Part shown: one piece after another, positions 15,244 through 21,538 of the stretch
Numbering within the stretch: the first letter of the stretch is position 1
Layout: each line of letters begins with the position of its first letter
IMG/VR virus record: IMGVR_UViG_3300047549_000018
Coordinates: 1-27,200 of that record
Source: a virus
Length of the DNA stretch: 27,200 bases
Reading direction: 5' to 3' (one strand)
Notes under the pieces: model-generated
The model's input: the letters and a program-made list of their open reading frames with translations, nothing else
Database searches by the model: none
Told to the model about the DNA's origin: nothing
Translations under genes and position numbers: made by a program

Positions 15244-15375
15244 ATGCGATATACTGTAAAATGGAACAACGGTTACTGGAAAGTATTCGATGCTGTACAA
15301 TACACTGATGTGCAATTGTGCGGTTTGTTTACAGAAGCCAAAGCTGTAGCTCTGCGACTGAACAACCGAGTCTAA
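15244..15375 (+). CDS. Small hypothetical protein, NGYWKV type (43 aa)
   Basis: This 43-residue frame starts RYTVKWNNGYWKVFD and ends FTEAKAVALRLNNRV. The layout of a strand with NG-Y followed by an EAKA helix recalls the NGKYxVR pair at 8935-9394, so it may be a distant relative. GAAAGGAAACAAA precedes the ATG and an intrinsic terminator follows. Confidence 0.65.
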   Translation: MRYTVKWNNGYWKVFDAVQYTDVQLCGLFTEAKAVALRLNNRV

Positions 15376-15391
15376 AGTTCAGGTATAACAT

Positions 15392-15430
15392 GGGTAGTGC
15401 CTTCATGGTGCTACCCTTCTTTTTCTTTTA
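15392..15430 (+). terminator. Intrinsic terminator
   Basis: GGGTAGTGCC and GGTGCTACCC form a 10-bp stem with two G-T pairs around TTCAT, followed by a T-rich run at 15417-15429. It ends the long 8158-15375 gene string or separates it from the next small unit. Confidence 0.85.
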
Positions 15431-15440
15431 GGAGTAACAT

Positions 15441-15629
15441 ATGCAAGATTTGTTGGAAATTGTCATTGTACGTAGCAAGTTATCAAAAACATTATACGAT
15501 GTAGTAGAGATTGATATGGATGGTGAAATTGTTAACTATATTACACACGATGTTGAGTTTGAACAAGCAGTAAAATATTTTGAAGAATTTTCAGAACCAC
15601 AGCAAGGTTTTGACGATATTCTGCTATAA
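15441..15629 (+). CDS. Acidic hypothetical protein (62 aa)
   Basis: An acidic 62-residue protein (LYDVVEIDMDGEIVNYITHDVEFEQAVKYFEEF). TAGGAGTAACAT precedes the ATG, within 25 bases of the terminator hairpin. Its stop codon lies inside an extended -10 element for the next unit. No function recognised. Confidence 0.7.
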   Translation: MQDLLEIVIVRSKLSKTLYDVVEIDMDGEIVNYITHDVEFEQAVKYFEEFSEPQQGFDDILL

Positions 15630-15630
15630 T
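15622..15630 (+). promoter_or_regulatory. Extended -10 promoter
   Basis: TGC-TATAAT overlaps the stop of the preceding gene and lies 35 bases before the start at 15665. No good -35 is present at normal spacing; TTGACG at 15610 is too close. Confidence 0.5.
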
Positions 15631-15664
15631 TCAGCTATCGTAACAACACAACGAAGGAAACATG

Positions 15665-15808
15665 ATGCAAAGCTCTTACCTACAGAACAACAAGCGCAAT
15701 AAAAAACGCTTTGATGACGCTGGTTATGAAGATAGTCCAATGAAGAACGATAAGAAGAAAAAGAAAGATTTCTCTCAAGATCGTCAACGTAAACGGGGTG
15801 AAGTATGA
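15665..15808 (+). CDS. Small highly basic hypothetical protein (47 aa)
   Basis: This 47-residue protein is dominated by Lys, Arg, Asn and Asp (NNKRNKKRFDDAGYEDSP, then KNDKKKKKDFSQDRQRKRG). It is probably unstructured and may bind nucleic acid. AGGA lies 6 bases before the ATG at 15665; the ATG at 15662 is closer. It overlaps the next gene by one base. Confidence 0.6.
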   Translation: MQSSYLQNNKRNKKRFDDAGYEDSPMKNDKKKKKDFSQDRQRKRGEV

Positions 15809-15939
15809 TGAGATTTATTCCAGATTTCGTCATTGGTGTTGTGTTAGCTATTAATGGTCTATCTATCTTCACTTGGGGATTTTGGATTATCTTTCTGTTG
15901 ATTCTCATGCGAGATGTTATCTTGGGGGTTTACGAATAA
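15808..15939 (+). CDS. Small membrane protein (43 aa)
   Basis: This 43-residue frame is hydrophobic over most of its length (FVIGVVLAINGLSIF, then FWIIFLLILM), with a short RDVILGVYE tail. One or two membrane helices are expected. An ATG at 15805 would add one Met. It lies in a string that ends in the SleB-type hydrolase, so a lysis role such as holin or antiholin is possible but unproven. Confidence 0.6.
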   Translation: MRFIPDFVIGVVLAINGLSIFTWGFWIIFLLILMRDVILGVYE

Positions 15940-16136
15940 TGAACGAAGTACTTACACAAATTGCAAAGAAAGCTATGGTTGAACATTGCATCAGTCATGT
16001 TCGATTGCGGGAGTTTGCTGAGTTGCTGATCAAAGAATGTTTAAGCGTTATTGAGGAAATGAATCCTCATGATCCTGAACGAGATATTGATGATATCTTT
16101 GAAGAAGTTAAACAACATTTTGGAGTAGAAAAATGA
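15939..16136 (+). CDS. Phage hypothetical of the HFGVE-tail family (65 aa)
   Basis: The protein starts MNEVLTQIAKKAM, has FAELLIKECLSVIEE and ends VKQHFGVEK, the plan also seen at 10644-10871. I chose the ATG at 15939, which overlaps the upstream TAA; the longer in-frame extension runs through the membrane-protein gene. Family common in phages, function unknown. Confidence 0.8.
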   Translation: MNEVLTQIAKKAMVEHCISHVRLREFAELLIKECLSVIEEMNPHDPERDIDDIFEEVKQHFGVEK

Positions 16137-16294
16137 TTACGATGTATTTTATCGGCATCTTGTGTTACATATTTTGTGTTTTTAAACTAACAGATTTCGT
16201 TTTCTATCACACAAGTAGTGACCTGTTTGGTGGTTTTGTATTTTTGTTTTTCACATGTTTACCACTTACACTTTTTCTGGATTCTATTACATGA
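16133..16294 (+). CDS. Small membrane protein, candidate holin (53 aa)
   Basis: A 53-residue protein with two hydrophobic segments, MYFIGILCYIFCVF and FGGFVFLFFTCLPLTLFL, joined by a polar loop (KLTDFVFYHTSSD). The ATG overlaps the upstream TGA (ATGA) and the stop overlaps the start of the cell-wall hydrolase. Size, two membrane spans and direct coupling to the hydrolase make it the best holin candidate in the window. No sequence family supports this. Confidence 0.6.
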   Translation: MITMYFIGILCYIFCVFKLTDFVFYHTSSDLFGGFVFLFFTCLPLTLFLDSIT

Positions 16295-16833
16295 AAGAAA
16301 CTATCAAACGTTGGGTAACGTATATTACAATTTTCATTGTGATTATGTGGTTCACTGATCAGTACAATGATTACAGACAACTCAAAGAGTTTGAACAAGT
16401 ACGTAAAGAATTGATCAGACAAGAGCAGGAAGCTGTCAAGAACCAAGAGCGTAATTGCTTGAAAAATGCACTATACTATGAGGCACGTAGTGAAGGTAAT
16501 GTAGGTATCTTGGCGGTTGCATCTGTCATTGAGAATCGCAAGAATCATGTGAATTACCCTAGTAGCTACTGTGGTGTCATTAAACAGCACAAGCAATTCA
16601 GCTATACCTTAGAAGGAAGACCTGATGTAGAACGCATAGAAGAGCGTTTAAAGGCTGCAGATAAGGTAATGTATGGGTATGTATCAGAAGTGGCAGATAA
16701 CATGCTAGAAGGTGAGTTTAAACCTGTTCTAGAGCATTCTGTACTGTGGTACGCTCACAAGTCTGTAAAAAATTATTGGACAAGAACAAAAGCTGTAGCT
16801 AATAAAATTGGAAAACACATCTATTATAAATAG
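16291..16833 (+). CDS. Cell wall hydrolase, SleB/Hydrolase_2 family (likely endolysin)
   Basis: A 180-residue protein. After a short basic start, residues 10-21 (TYITIFIVIMWF) form a membrane segment, then a charged coiled linker. The catalytic domain begins CLKNALYYEARSEGNVG, the SleB signature with the likely catalytic E64, and continues AVASVIENRK and IKQHKQFSYTLEGRP. Family members cleave peptidoglycan. The N-terminal segment suggests a signal-anchor (SAR-type) or membrane-tethered endolysin. I chose the ATG at 16291 at the ATGA junction with the membrane-protein gene; an earlier frame start would run into that gene. It could instead be an entry hydrolase. Confidence 0.85.
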   Translation: MKETIKRWVTYITIFIVIMWFTDQYNDYRQLKEFEQVRKELIRQEQEAVKNQERNCLKNALYYEARSEGNVGILAVASVIENRKNHVNYPSSYCGVIKQHKQFSYTLEGRPDVERIEERLKAADKVMYGYVSEVADNMLEGEFKPVLEHSVLWYAHKSVKNYWTRTKAVANKIGKHIYYK

Positions 16834-16836
16834 TTA

Positions 16837-16865
16837 TTGATTCTCCACTAATTCTGTGATATAAT
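16837..16865 (+). promoter_or_regulatory. Strong sigma70-type promoter with extended -10
   Basis: TTGATT at 16837-16842, a 17-base spacer, and TATAAT at 16860-16865 preceded by TGA. It lies 30 bases before the HNH gene start and is the most complete promoter in the rightward arm. Confidence 0.75.
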
Positions 16866-16895
16866 ACTATTTTACAAGTAATTATGGAGACTCAT

Positions 16896-17534
16896 ATGTT
16901 AATAAAAAAATGTTGCACATGCAAACAAGAAAAATTAGTTGGAGATTTTAACAAAAATAGTTCCACAAAAGATGGCTTACATCGACAATGTAAGAGTTGT
17001 ATTAAAGAATATAGAGACTCTAATGCGTCTAAAATTAAAGACAAAGTTAAAGAATCTAGATTAAAAAATGCAGAAAATATAAAACAATATTCTCAAAAAT
17101 ACCGAGAAGAACATAAAGAAGAGTTAAAACTTTATGCTAAAAAATATAGAGATGATAATAAAGAACAAATAAAACAAAAAGAAGCTGAAAAATATAAAAT
17201 TTTAAAAGAGAATACACCAGAAAAGATAATGTTTTATATGGCAAAAGCAAGAGCGAAAAGAAAAAATATACCATTCTCAATAGAGGTTAGTGATATTGTT
17301 ATCCCTAAGTTTTGTCCGATTTTGGGTATAGAGTTAGAGTATGGTAAAGGTAAACCACAAGATAGTTCACCAAGTTTAGATAAAATCATACCAAAATTGG
17401 GATATGTAAAAGGAAATATACAGGTAATAAGTCGAAAAGCAAACACAATAAAGACAGACGCATCAATTGAAGAATTACTACTTTTTTCTAGATGGATCTT
17501 AGAGAATTATTCAAACAAGGAAGAAAAAAATTAA
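16896..17534 (+). CDS. HNH-type (homing-like) endonuclease
   Basis: A 212-residue protein. The N-terminus has a zinc ribbon (CxxC at C6-C9 and C32-C35, with KDGLHRQCKSC). A long Lys/Glu/Tyr-rich helical linker follows. The C-terminal nuclease part has FCPILGIELEYG, then SLDKIIPKLGYVKGNIQVISRKANTIKTDASIEEL, a pattern of phage HNH endonucleases. GGAG 6 bases upstream fixes the ATG at 16896, not 16884. The gene is visibly more A-rich (many AAA, AGA, ATA codons) than its neighbours and has its own promoter, as expected for a mobile free-standing endonuclease. Confidence 0.8.
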   Translation: MLIKKCCTCKQEKLVGDFNKNSSTKDGLHRQCKSCIKEYRDSNASKIKDKVKESRLKNAENIKQYSQKYREEHKEELKLYAKKYRDDNKEQIKQKEAEKYKILKENTPEKIMFYMAKARAKRKNIPFSIEVSDIVIPKFCPILGIELEYGKGKPQDSSPSLDKIIPKLGYVKGNIQVISRKANTIKTDASIEELLLFSRWILENYSNKEEKN

Positions 17535-17564
17535 GAATGCATGGATCAAAACTAAGCAAACCTA

Positions 17565-17573
17565 TGCTACAAT
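17565..17573 (+). promoter_or_regulatory. Extended -10 promoter
   Basis: TGC-TACAAT lies 31 bases before the start at 17605, after the HNH gene. No clear -35. Confidence 0.45.
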
Positions 17574-17604
17574 TGGCAATCATCGTTTTTACAAGGAGTA
17601 ATTT

Positions 17605-17904
17605 ATGAACAAACCACACAAACATGCAGAACTTATTAAAGCATGGGCTGATGGTGCTGAGATTGAGTACTATGAAGACTTTTATGATTCATGGCGACCA
17701 GTATCTTCCCCAGCTTGGATTGAAGACATTAAATACCGTATCAAACCGCACGTAGAGAAAAAGTTTATTTTTGCTCAATATTTCGAAGATGCGCAATGTG
17801 TACCTGCGCGGATTTGGAATGAAGGTGAAAATAAACTGGGTATTCCTATCATTCAAGTAACCTTGACCAACGGTAAAGTAACAGCTGTTGAACTTACGAA
17901 ATAA
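17605..17904 (+). CDS. YRIKP-family phage hypothetical protein (99 aa)
   Basis: The N-terminal half (LIKAWADGAEIEYYEDFYDSW, then IKYRIKPHVEKK) matches the phage YRIKP family and the paralogue at 9852-10154. The C-terminal half (CVPARIWNEGENKLGIPIIQVTLTNGKVTAVEL) looks like beta strands. ACAAGGAGTAATTT precedes the ATG, and a promoter and terminator flank it, so it is a one-gene unit. Function unknown. Confidence 0.82.
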   Translation: MNKPHKHAELIKAWADGAEIEYYEDFYDSWRPVSSPAWIEDIKYRIKPHVEKKFIFAQYFEDAQCVPARIWNEGENKLGIPIIQVTLTNGKVTAVELTK

Positions 17905-17913
17905 CCTTTATTT

Positions 17914-17945
17914 CCCTGTGGGTATATCCTACAGGGATTTTTTTG
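17914..17945 (+). terminator. Intrinsic terminator
   Basis: CCCTGTGGG and CCTACAGGG form a 9-bp stem with one G-T pair around TATAT, followed by ATTTTTTTG. It begins 9 bases after the YRIKP gene. Confidence 0.9.
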
Positions 17946-17946
17946 T

Positions 17947-17954
17947 TGTATAAT
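17947..17954 (+). promoter_or_regulatory. -10 promoter element after the terminator
   Basis: TG-TATAAT sits directly behind the terminator T-run, 36 bases before the start at 17991. Any -35 would lie within the terminator hairpin. Confidence 0.45.
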
Positions 17955-17990
17955 TCACTCCAGACGTTAATTATTAAAAGGATTTCAAAC

Positions 17991-18155
17991 ATGCGAAAGT
18001 TCACTGATGTACTTGAAGATTATCTTTATCTACGTGAACAATTAAATAGTGATTACTATGATAACTGTTCGATTCAGAGCAGAAGTGATGCTCGGGAATC
18101 TATTGAAGAACTTAAGATTGAACTTGATGAATTTTTTAAAGGTGTTGAACAATGA
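17991..18155 (+). CDS. Phage hypothetical protein (54 aa)
   Basis: A 54-residue acidic helical protein (KFTDVLEDYLYLREQLNS, then SRSDARESIEELKIELDEFFKG), of a kind I associate with phages of Gram-negative hosts. AAAAGGATTTCAAAC sets the ATG at 17991. It overlaps the next gene by 4 bases. Function unknown. Confidence 0.75.
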   Translation: MRKFTDVLEDYLYLREQLNSDYYDNCSIQSRSDARESIEELKIELDEFFKGVEQ

Positions 18156-18460
18156 AGACATACAAATTCTACGCAGACCCCGGACACGGTTGGCTTGCGG
18201 TTAAAATTACCGAGTTGATGGAACTTGGTATTATTACCCAAATTAGTAACTATAGTTATATGCGAGGTGGTACTGCCTATATTGAGGAAGACATGGATGC
18301 ATCTTTGTTCTTTAATGCTTACCGTGATAAACATGGTGTGGACCCAAAGCACACATACAAGCATACAAACAATCGTAGTCCTATTCGCAACTATGATGGT
18401 TACAATCGAAATAAAGCTGTAGACTATGCTTTGTTGGCTTTGAAATCTGATACAATCTAA
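18152..18460 (+). CDS. Conserved phage hypothetical protein (102 aa)
   Basis: The sequence has FYADPGHGWLAVKITELMELGI, ISNYSYMRGGTAYIEED and ASLFFNAY, features of a small phage/plasmid family with conserved GHGWL and Y-EED-D patterns. No enzyme motif is evident. It is coupled to the upstream 54-residue gene by a 4-base overlap and contains the next promoter at its 3' end. Confidence 0.78.
   Translation: MKTYKFYADPGHGWLAVKITELMELGIITQISNYSYMRGGTAYIEEDMDASLFFNAYRDKHGVDPKHTYKHTNNRSPIRNYDGYNRNKAVDYALLALKSDTI
18448..18456 (+). promoter_or_regulatory. Extended -10 promoter
   Basis: TGA-TACAAT overlaps the end of the upstream gene, 27 bases before the start at 18484. Confidence 0.45.
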
Positions 18461-18483
18461 CTTAACTTTAATAGGAGAAAATC

Positions 18484-18861
18484 ATGGGCCTTGATATGTA
18501 TGCTTTTGTTGTCCCTGCATCTGCAGTAAAGGGTGACTTTGATGTTGATACAGAGTTCAAAAACGAATTGCAATACTGGCGTAAACACAACGCATTGCAC
18601 TCTTGGATGGAAAACCTTTACCGTTCAAAAGGAGGTGATGCTGAAAGTTTCAACTGCATTCCTTTGCTGCTTACAAAAGAGGATTTGCTGGAACTAATAG
18701 AAGATGCTAAAGGTCACAAGCTGCAGTCAGCTACAGGTTTCTTTTGGGGTTCTCAGTACGATTACAACGATGAAATTGCAAACGAAGATATTGAATTTGC
18801 ACACAAAGCTTTGGCTGAAATTGACAAAGGAAATGCAGTTTATTACGATAGCTGGTGGTAA
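18484..18861 (+). CDS. Conserved phage hypothetical protein, MGLDMY family (125 aa)
   Basis: The protein starts MGLDMYAFVVP, has YWRKHNALHSWMENLYRSKGG and GFFWGSQYDY, and ends AVYYDSWW. This set of landmarks marks a widespread phage family of about 120-150 residues. Some database entries label it phosphoglycerate kinase; the length and lack of kinase motifs make that label wrong here. AATAGGAGAAAATC precedes the ATG. Function unknown. Confidence 0.82.
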   Translation: MGLDMYAFVVPASAVKGDFDVDTEFKNELQYWRKHNALHSWMENLYRSKGGDAESFNCIPLLLTKEDLLELIEDAKGHKLQSATGFFWGSQYDYNDEIANEDIEFAHKALAEIDKGNAVYYDSWW

Positions 18862-18865
18862 TGTG

Positions 18866-18874
18866 TGATACAAT
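18866..18874 (+). promoter_or_regulatory. Extended -10 promoter
   Basis: TGA-TACAAT lies 24 bases before the start at 18899, in the short gap after the MGLDMY gene. Confidence 0.5.
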
Positions 18875-18898
18875 CTAGCCTTCAACAGGAGAATCTAC

Positions 18899-19153
18899 AT
18901 GCTGACAATGCGAGATACCAACATTGGTGAGTTCCAAGAAAAAGATTTTGGTAACTATTTTACTTACCGTAAGACTGACAATCCTTGGGCACTGCAAAAC
19001 AACCTCATGCATGAAGTTGATGTAGGTGATGGTGTGCGTTTTGCTAATGTTCTGAAAACAGTAGTACATATGTGCTGTGATGAAGATACCGAAGGTAAAG
19101 CTGTGCTTCATACTTGGAAGATCAAAAAGCATATTATTTATTCAAAGGATTAA
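18899..19153 (+). CDS. Hypothetical protein (84 aa)
   Basis: An 84-residue protein (MLTMRDTNIGEFQEKDFGNYF, later GVRFANVLKTVVHMCCDED, ending WKIKKHIIYSKD). It looks like a mixed beta protein. GGAG lies 7 bases before the ATG at 18899. It begins a short run of genes down to 19793. Function unknown. Confidence 0.72.
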   Translation: MLTMRDTNIGEFQEKDFGNYFTYRKTDNPWALQNNLMHEVDVGDGVRFANVLKTVVHMCCDEDTEGKAVLHTWKIKKHIIYSKD

Positions 19154-19154
19154 C

Positions 19155-19250
19155 ATGATAGCTTTATTTGCATTCGTAGCTTGTGTATTACTTGGTGCTC
19201 CTTGGTGGGCATTTGTAATTGGTTATTTATGTCTTCTGATTGAAGATTAA
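19155..19250 (+). CDS. Very small membrane protein (31 aa)
   Basis: A 31-residue frame that is hydrophobic almost throughout (IALFAFVACVLLG, WWAFVIGYLCLLIED). It begins 1 base after the upstream stop, where AAAGGAT provides a ribosome site, and the next gene follows after 8 bases. A single membrane helix or hairpin is expected. Function unknown. Confidence 0.55.
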   Translation: MIALFAFVACVLLGAPWWAFVIGYLCLLIED

Positions 19251-19258
19251 GGAGAAAT

Positions 19259-19591
19259 ATGAAACGAGAGATAAAAGTAAAAACTTATGATTTAAGTCTT
19301 TGGGGCCTACTTGATGGAAGATCACCAGAAGAAGTCAAAGCTGAATTAGATCGTATTACTAATGATCACCTTTCTTATATCAGAGAAGGTTGTACTTTAC
19401 GTTTTGATTTAAGCACCGGATATGATGGCGAGCTAGAACTTGCTTTGATCACCTCAAGACAAGAAACAGACGAAGAATACGCTAAACGTAATACTTCAGA
19501 AAATCTTGAAAAGGAAAGACTTAAAGCTCAACGATTACGAGAATATTTAAAACTAAAAGCTGAATTTGAAGGAGATAAAAATGGCACATGA
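19259..19591 (+). CDS. Phage hypothetical protein (110 aa)
   Basis: The protein starts MKREIKVKTYDLSLWGL and has LRFDLSTGYDGELELALITSRQETDEEYAKR, ending in a charged helix (EKERLKAQRLREYLKLKAEFEG). The ELEL-RQETDEEYxKR segment followed by a helix recurs in phage hypotheticals. AAGGAGAAAT precedes the ATG. It overlaps the zinc-ribbon gene by 11 bases. Function unknown. Confidence 0.78.
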   Translation: MKREIKVKTYDLSLWGLLDGRSPEEVKAELDRITNDHLSYIREGCTLRFDLSTGYDGELELALITSRQETDEEYAKRNTSENLEKERLKAQRLREYLKLKAEFEGDKNGT

Positions 19592-19793
19592 TGCTGGAAA
19601 AGGTGCAAAACCTCGTCCTTATAGTATTCCACAGGAGGAATATGTAGAACGCTTGGGTATTATCTTCGAAAAGAAACAGCAAACAGAAGTACCTAAATGT
19701 CCTGTTTGTGAAGGGGCTATGCACACACAAACCAATTGGCGTTTCTTCTATTGCGATAATGCAGATTGCAGTGGTTCAATTCATAAAAGTTGA
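19581..19793 (+). CDS. Small zinc-ribbon-like phage protein (70 aa)
   Basis: The N-terminal part (AHDAGKGAKPRPYSIPQEEYVERLGIIF) has the GxKPRPxSxPxEE pattern of a phage hypothetical family. The C-terminus has CPVC and CDNADC, the four cysteines of a likely zinc ribbon. I chose the ATG at 19581 because GGAGATAAAA lies directly upstream; the earlier in-frame ATG lacks a good site. Function unknown. Confidence 0.78.
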   Translation: MAHDAGKGAKPRPYSIPQEEYVERLGIIFEKKQQTEVPKCPVCEGAMHTQTNWRFFYCDNADCSGSIHKS

Positions 19794-19830
19794 CTAGATT
19801 GAAGGGTTATACGCATGACTCCAAAAAGTT

Positions 19831-19839
19831 TGCTATAAT
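19831..19839 (+). promoter_or_regulatory. Extended -10 promoter
   Basis: TGC-TATAAT lies 30 bases before the start of the peptidase-like gene at 19870. No clear -35 at 17 bases. Confidence 0.5.
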
Positions 19840-19869
19840 TCTTCCATCGACAACACTAATGGAGTTTAT

Positions 19870-20310
19870 ATGAAGACTGTTCAAGCTGTTACCCGTGGTG
19901 CAACTTCTACTGGTGAAACCCGTGATTGCACTGTACGTGCTCTCAGCAATGCAAGTGGCATGCACTATGATCAGGCACATGAACTACTGAAGAAACACGG
20001 TCGTAAGAATCGCCGTGGTGCATTCTTTAGTACCATGCTCAAAGCTTACACTGAAGCTGATTTTGTATTGGAGTCCGTGCATGGTACTACAAATAATGCT
20101 CGACACGCTGCACGTATCGCAAAGCGAGAAGCATCTGAAGGTATTACATTGGCTAAAATCCTACCTAAACTTGCTTTCGGTGAATACATTGTAAACACCA
20201 CTGGTCATGCTGTCGCTGTAGTTAACGGTAAGATCATTGATACTTTTGACAATCCGGCAGGTAAGCGAGTTGTTGCAGTGTTTAAAAAAGTTGAAAAGTT
20301 TGGTGAATAA
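19870..20310 (+). CDS. Papain-like (C39-like) cysteine peptidase-fold protein
   Basis: The 146-residue protein has DCTVRALSNASGMHYDQAHELLKKHGRK, with C20 placed at the start of a helix as in papain-like peptidases. A later strand reads GEYIVNTTGHAVAVVNGKIIDTFDN, with H113 and the polar D124 or N128. The Cys-His-Asp/Asn order and the GHAVAV-G-IIDT strand pair fit phage and bacterial C39-like proteins. It could cleave a host protein, or act as a transglutaminase or amidase of the same fold. It has its own promoter, and another promoter follows, so it is a single-gene unit. Confidence 0.68.
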   Translation: MKTVQAVTRGATSTGETRDCTVRALSNASGMHYDQAHELLKKHGRKNRRGAFFSTMLKAYTEADFVLESVHGTTNNARHAARIAKREASEGITLAKILPKLAFGEYIVNTTGHAVAVVNGKIIDTFDNPAGKRVVAVFKKVEKFGE

Positions 20311-20322
20311 CCTAGAATCTGC

Positions 20323-20330
20323 TGTATAAT
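20323..20330 (+). promoter_or_regulatory. -10 promoter element
   Basis: TG-TATAAT lies 30 bases before the start at 20361. A possible -35, TTGGTG at 20300, is 19 bases away. Confidence 0.45.
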
Positions 20331-20360
20331 CTGAACATACCAACTTGAAAGGAACGTCAA

Positions 20361-20669
20361 ATGCAACATCCTGAAACTCTTACGCAAGAACAACGAATTG
20401 ATTTGAAAGAAAAGCTGCAGTTGATTGCAGAGTGGTATTTCACTAAAGAAAACTATGTAGAAACATGCTGTGGTATTTGCTGCGCATTGAGTGACGCATT
20501 TCATAGTCGAATTTATTATGATTACATGGAGCTGCTTTTGATCGAAATGCGTGAAAGTGAATGGTTTGGAAAGTATACAATTACATACGAGCAATGGGAA
20601 GAACGAGCATATATGTGTTTGTTTCTGGTAGAATATCTCAAGGATACAATTCAAAAGGAGAAAGCATGA
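20361..20669 (+). CDS. Hypothetical protein (102 aa)
   Basis: A 102-residue helical, acidic protein with the Cys-rich stretch ENYVETCCGICCALSDAF and a Met/Glu-rich half (ELLLIEMRESEWFG). GAAAGGAACGTCAA precedes the ATG; it overlaps the next gene by 4 bases. The cysteines do not match a zinc motif I know. Function unknown. Confidence 0.7.
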   Translation: MQHPETLTQEQRIDLKEKLQLIAEWYFTKENYVETCCGICCALSDAFHSRIYYDYMELLLIEMRESEWFGKYTITYEQWEERAYMCLFLVEYLKDTIQKEKA

Positions 20670-20998
20670 AAGAATATAGCATCTCTGAAATCTTGCACTA
20701 CGCTGCAGATAATGAACTTGCCAGTAAGAAAGAACAGTATTGGGCGTATGGCGGTGGCAAAGAAAAGTTTTCTTGTCTTGCCGTACATACAGCTGTAGTT
20801 AAATTGCATCGTACTTTTACTTCTGATGAACAGATTACAATGTTGAAGCGAATCGAAGAGGGTCTAGAAGCCATGGGTTGTCCTGTTAATTCTGTTAATG
20901 CTTTTAATGATTGGGAGATGTTTTCAGAAGAAAACCAACAAGCTCGTTATGCATGGTTGAAATTTGCTGCTATGATGGCAGAAGAACAAGGAGTTTGA
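20666..20998 (+). CDS. Hypothetical protein (110 aa)
   Basis: The protein starts MKEYSISEILHYAADNELASKK, has EKFSCLAVHTAVVKLHR and EEGLEAMGCPVNSVNAFNDW, and ends FAAMMAEEQGV. I recall similar phage hypotheticals with the ISE-L-YAA start and SC-AV middle. AAGGAGAAAGC fixes the start at 20666. Function unknown. Confidence 0.74.
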   Translation: MKEYSISEILHYAADNELASKKEQYWAYGGGKEKFSCLAVHTAVVKLHRTFTSDEQITMLKRIEEGLEAMGCPVNSVNAFNDWEMFSEENQQARYAWLKFAAMMAEEQGV

Positions 20999-21000
20999 TC

Positions 21001-21162
21001 ATGCAGCAAATTATCACAGAATATGTAGTGCGAATACTAATCACTGATTTACCACAAGAGTATTACTACTACGACCAACAACAGGTAATCAAAGTTTTAA
21101 AAACATTGAAAGCACTGAAGAAAAACTACATGTACGAAGTAAACGTACATACTTTACACTAA
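21001..21162 (+). CDS. Hypothetical protein (53 aa)
   Basis: A 53-residue protein (QQIITEYVVRILITDLPQEYYYYD, then VIKVLKTLKALKKNYMYEVNV). It begins 2 bases after the upstream stop, whose end supplies AAGGAG. Strand-helix layout; function unknown. Confidence 0.6.
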   Translation: MQQIITEYVVRILITDLPQEYYYYDQQQVIKVLKTLKALKKNYMYEVNVHTLH

Positions 21163-21178
21163 CACTAAGGAGAACATT

Positions 21179-21412
21179 GTGCAAGTTGAAGTTAAAGAAA
21201 TCGTACAGAAACAAACCTTTAAACCAGTACAAGTTGTATTGAACTTTGAGAACAAAGAAGATTTTCGAATGTTCTTTGAAATTGTAGGATACAATGAAAG
21301 TATTCCAGCGTTAGTTGCAAAGGGTGCTGGAAATTATGAAAAAGATTATGAACATTGTCAGCATTTATTGACAGCTATTCATCGTGCAATGCGACAACAT
21401 GAAAATCCATGA
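21179..21412 (+). CDS. Hypothetical protein with GTG start (77 aa)
   Basis: A 77-residue protein (QVEVKEIVQKQTFKPVQVVLNFENKEDFRMFFEIVG, ending HRAMRQHENP). AAGGAG sits 6 bases before the GTG at 21179, and no ATG lies nearby in frame. It overlaps the next small gene by 4 bases. Function unknown. Confidence 0.72.
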   Translation: MQVEVKEIVQKQTFKPVQVVLNFENKEDFRMFFEIVGYNESIPALVAKGAGNYEKDYEHCQHLLTAIHRAMRQHENP

Positions 21413-21537
21413 CTAAGAAAACAAAGAAATTAAAGGTCAAACAACGCAATCATCTTGTTGCAATTGTCATGCGTAAAGCTGTACAAAAGCACAAGAATCG
21501 TAAGCGCGAAATGAAAAATCAACATAAGGAGGATTAA
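21409..21537 (+). CDS. Small basic phage protein (42 aa)
   Basis: A 42-residue, very basic frame (TKKTKKLKVKQRNHLVAIVMRKAVQKHKNRKREMKN). The KK-K-KQRNHLV start resembles short basic proteins common in phages. It overlaps the upstream gene by 4 bases, and its end carries AAGGAGG for the next gene. Nucleic acid binding is plausible from charge only. Confidence 0.65.
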   Translation: MTKKTKKLKVKQRNHLVAIVMRKAVQKHKNRKREMKNQHKED

Positions 21538-21538
21538 T

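Noticed and set aside
15610-15630. Canonical -35/-10 promoter using TTGACG
   Set aside because: Only 9 bases separate TTGACG from TATAAT; kept as an extended -10 promoter instead.
18484-18861. Phosphoglycerate kinase annotation
   Set aside because: The protein is only 125 residues and lacks kinase motifs; the label used for some phage relatives is not supported.
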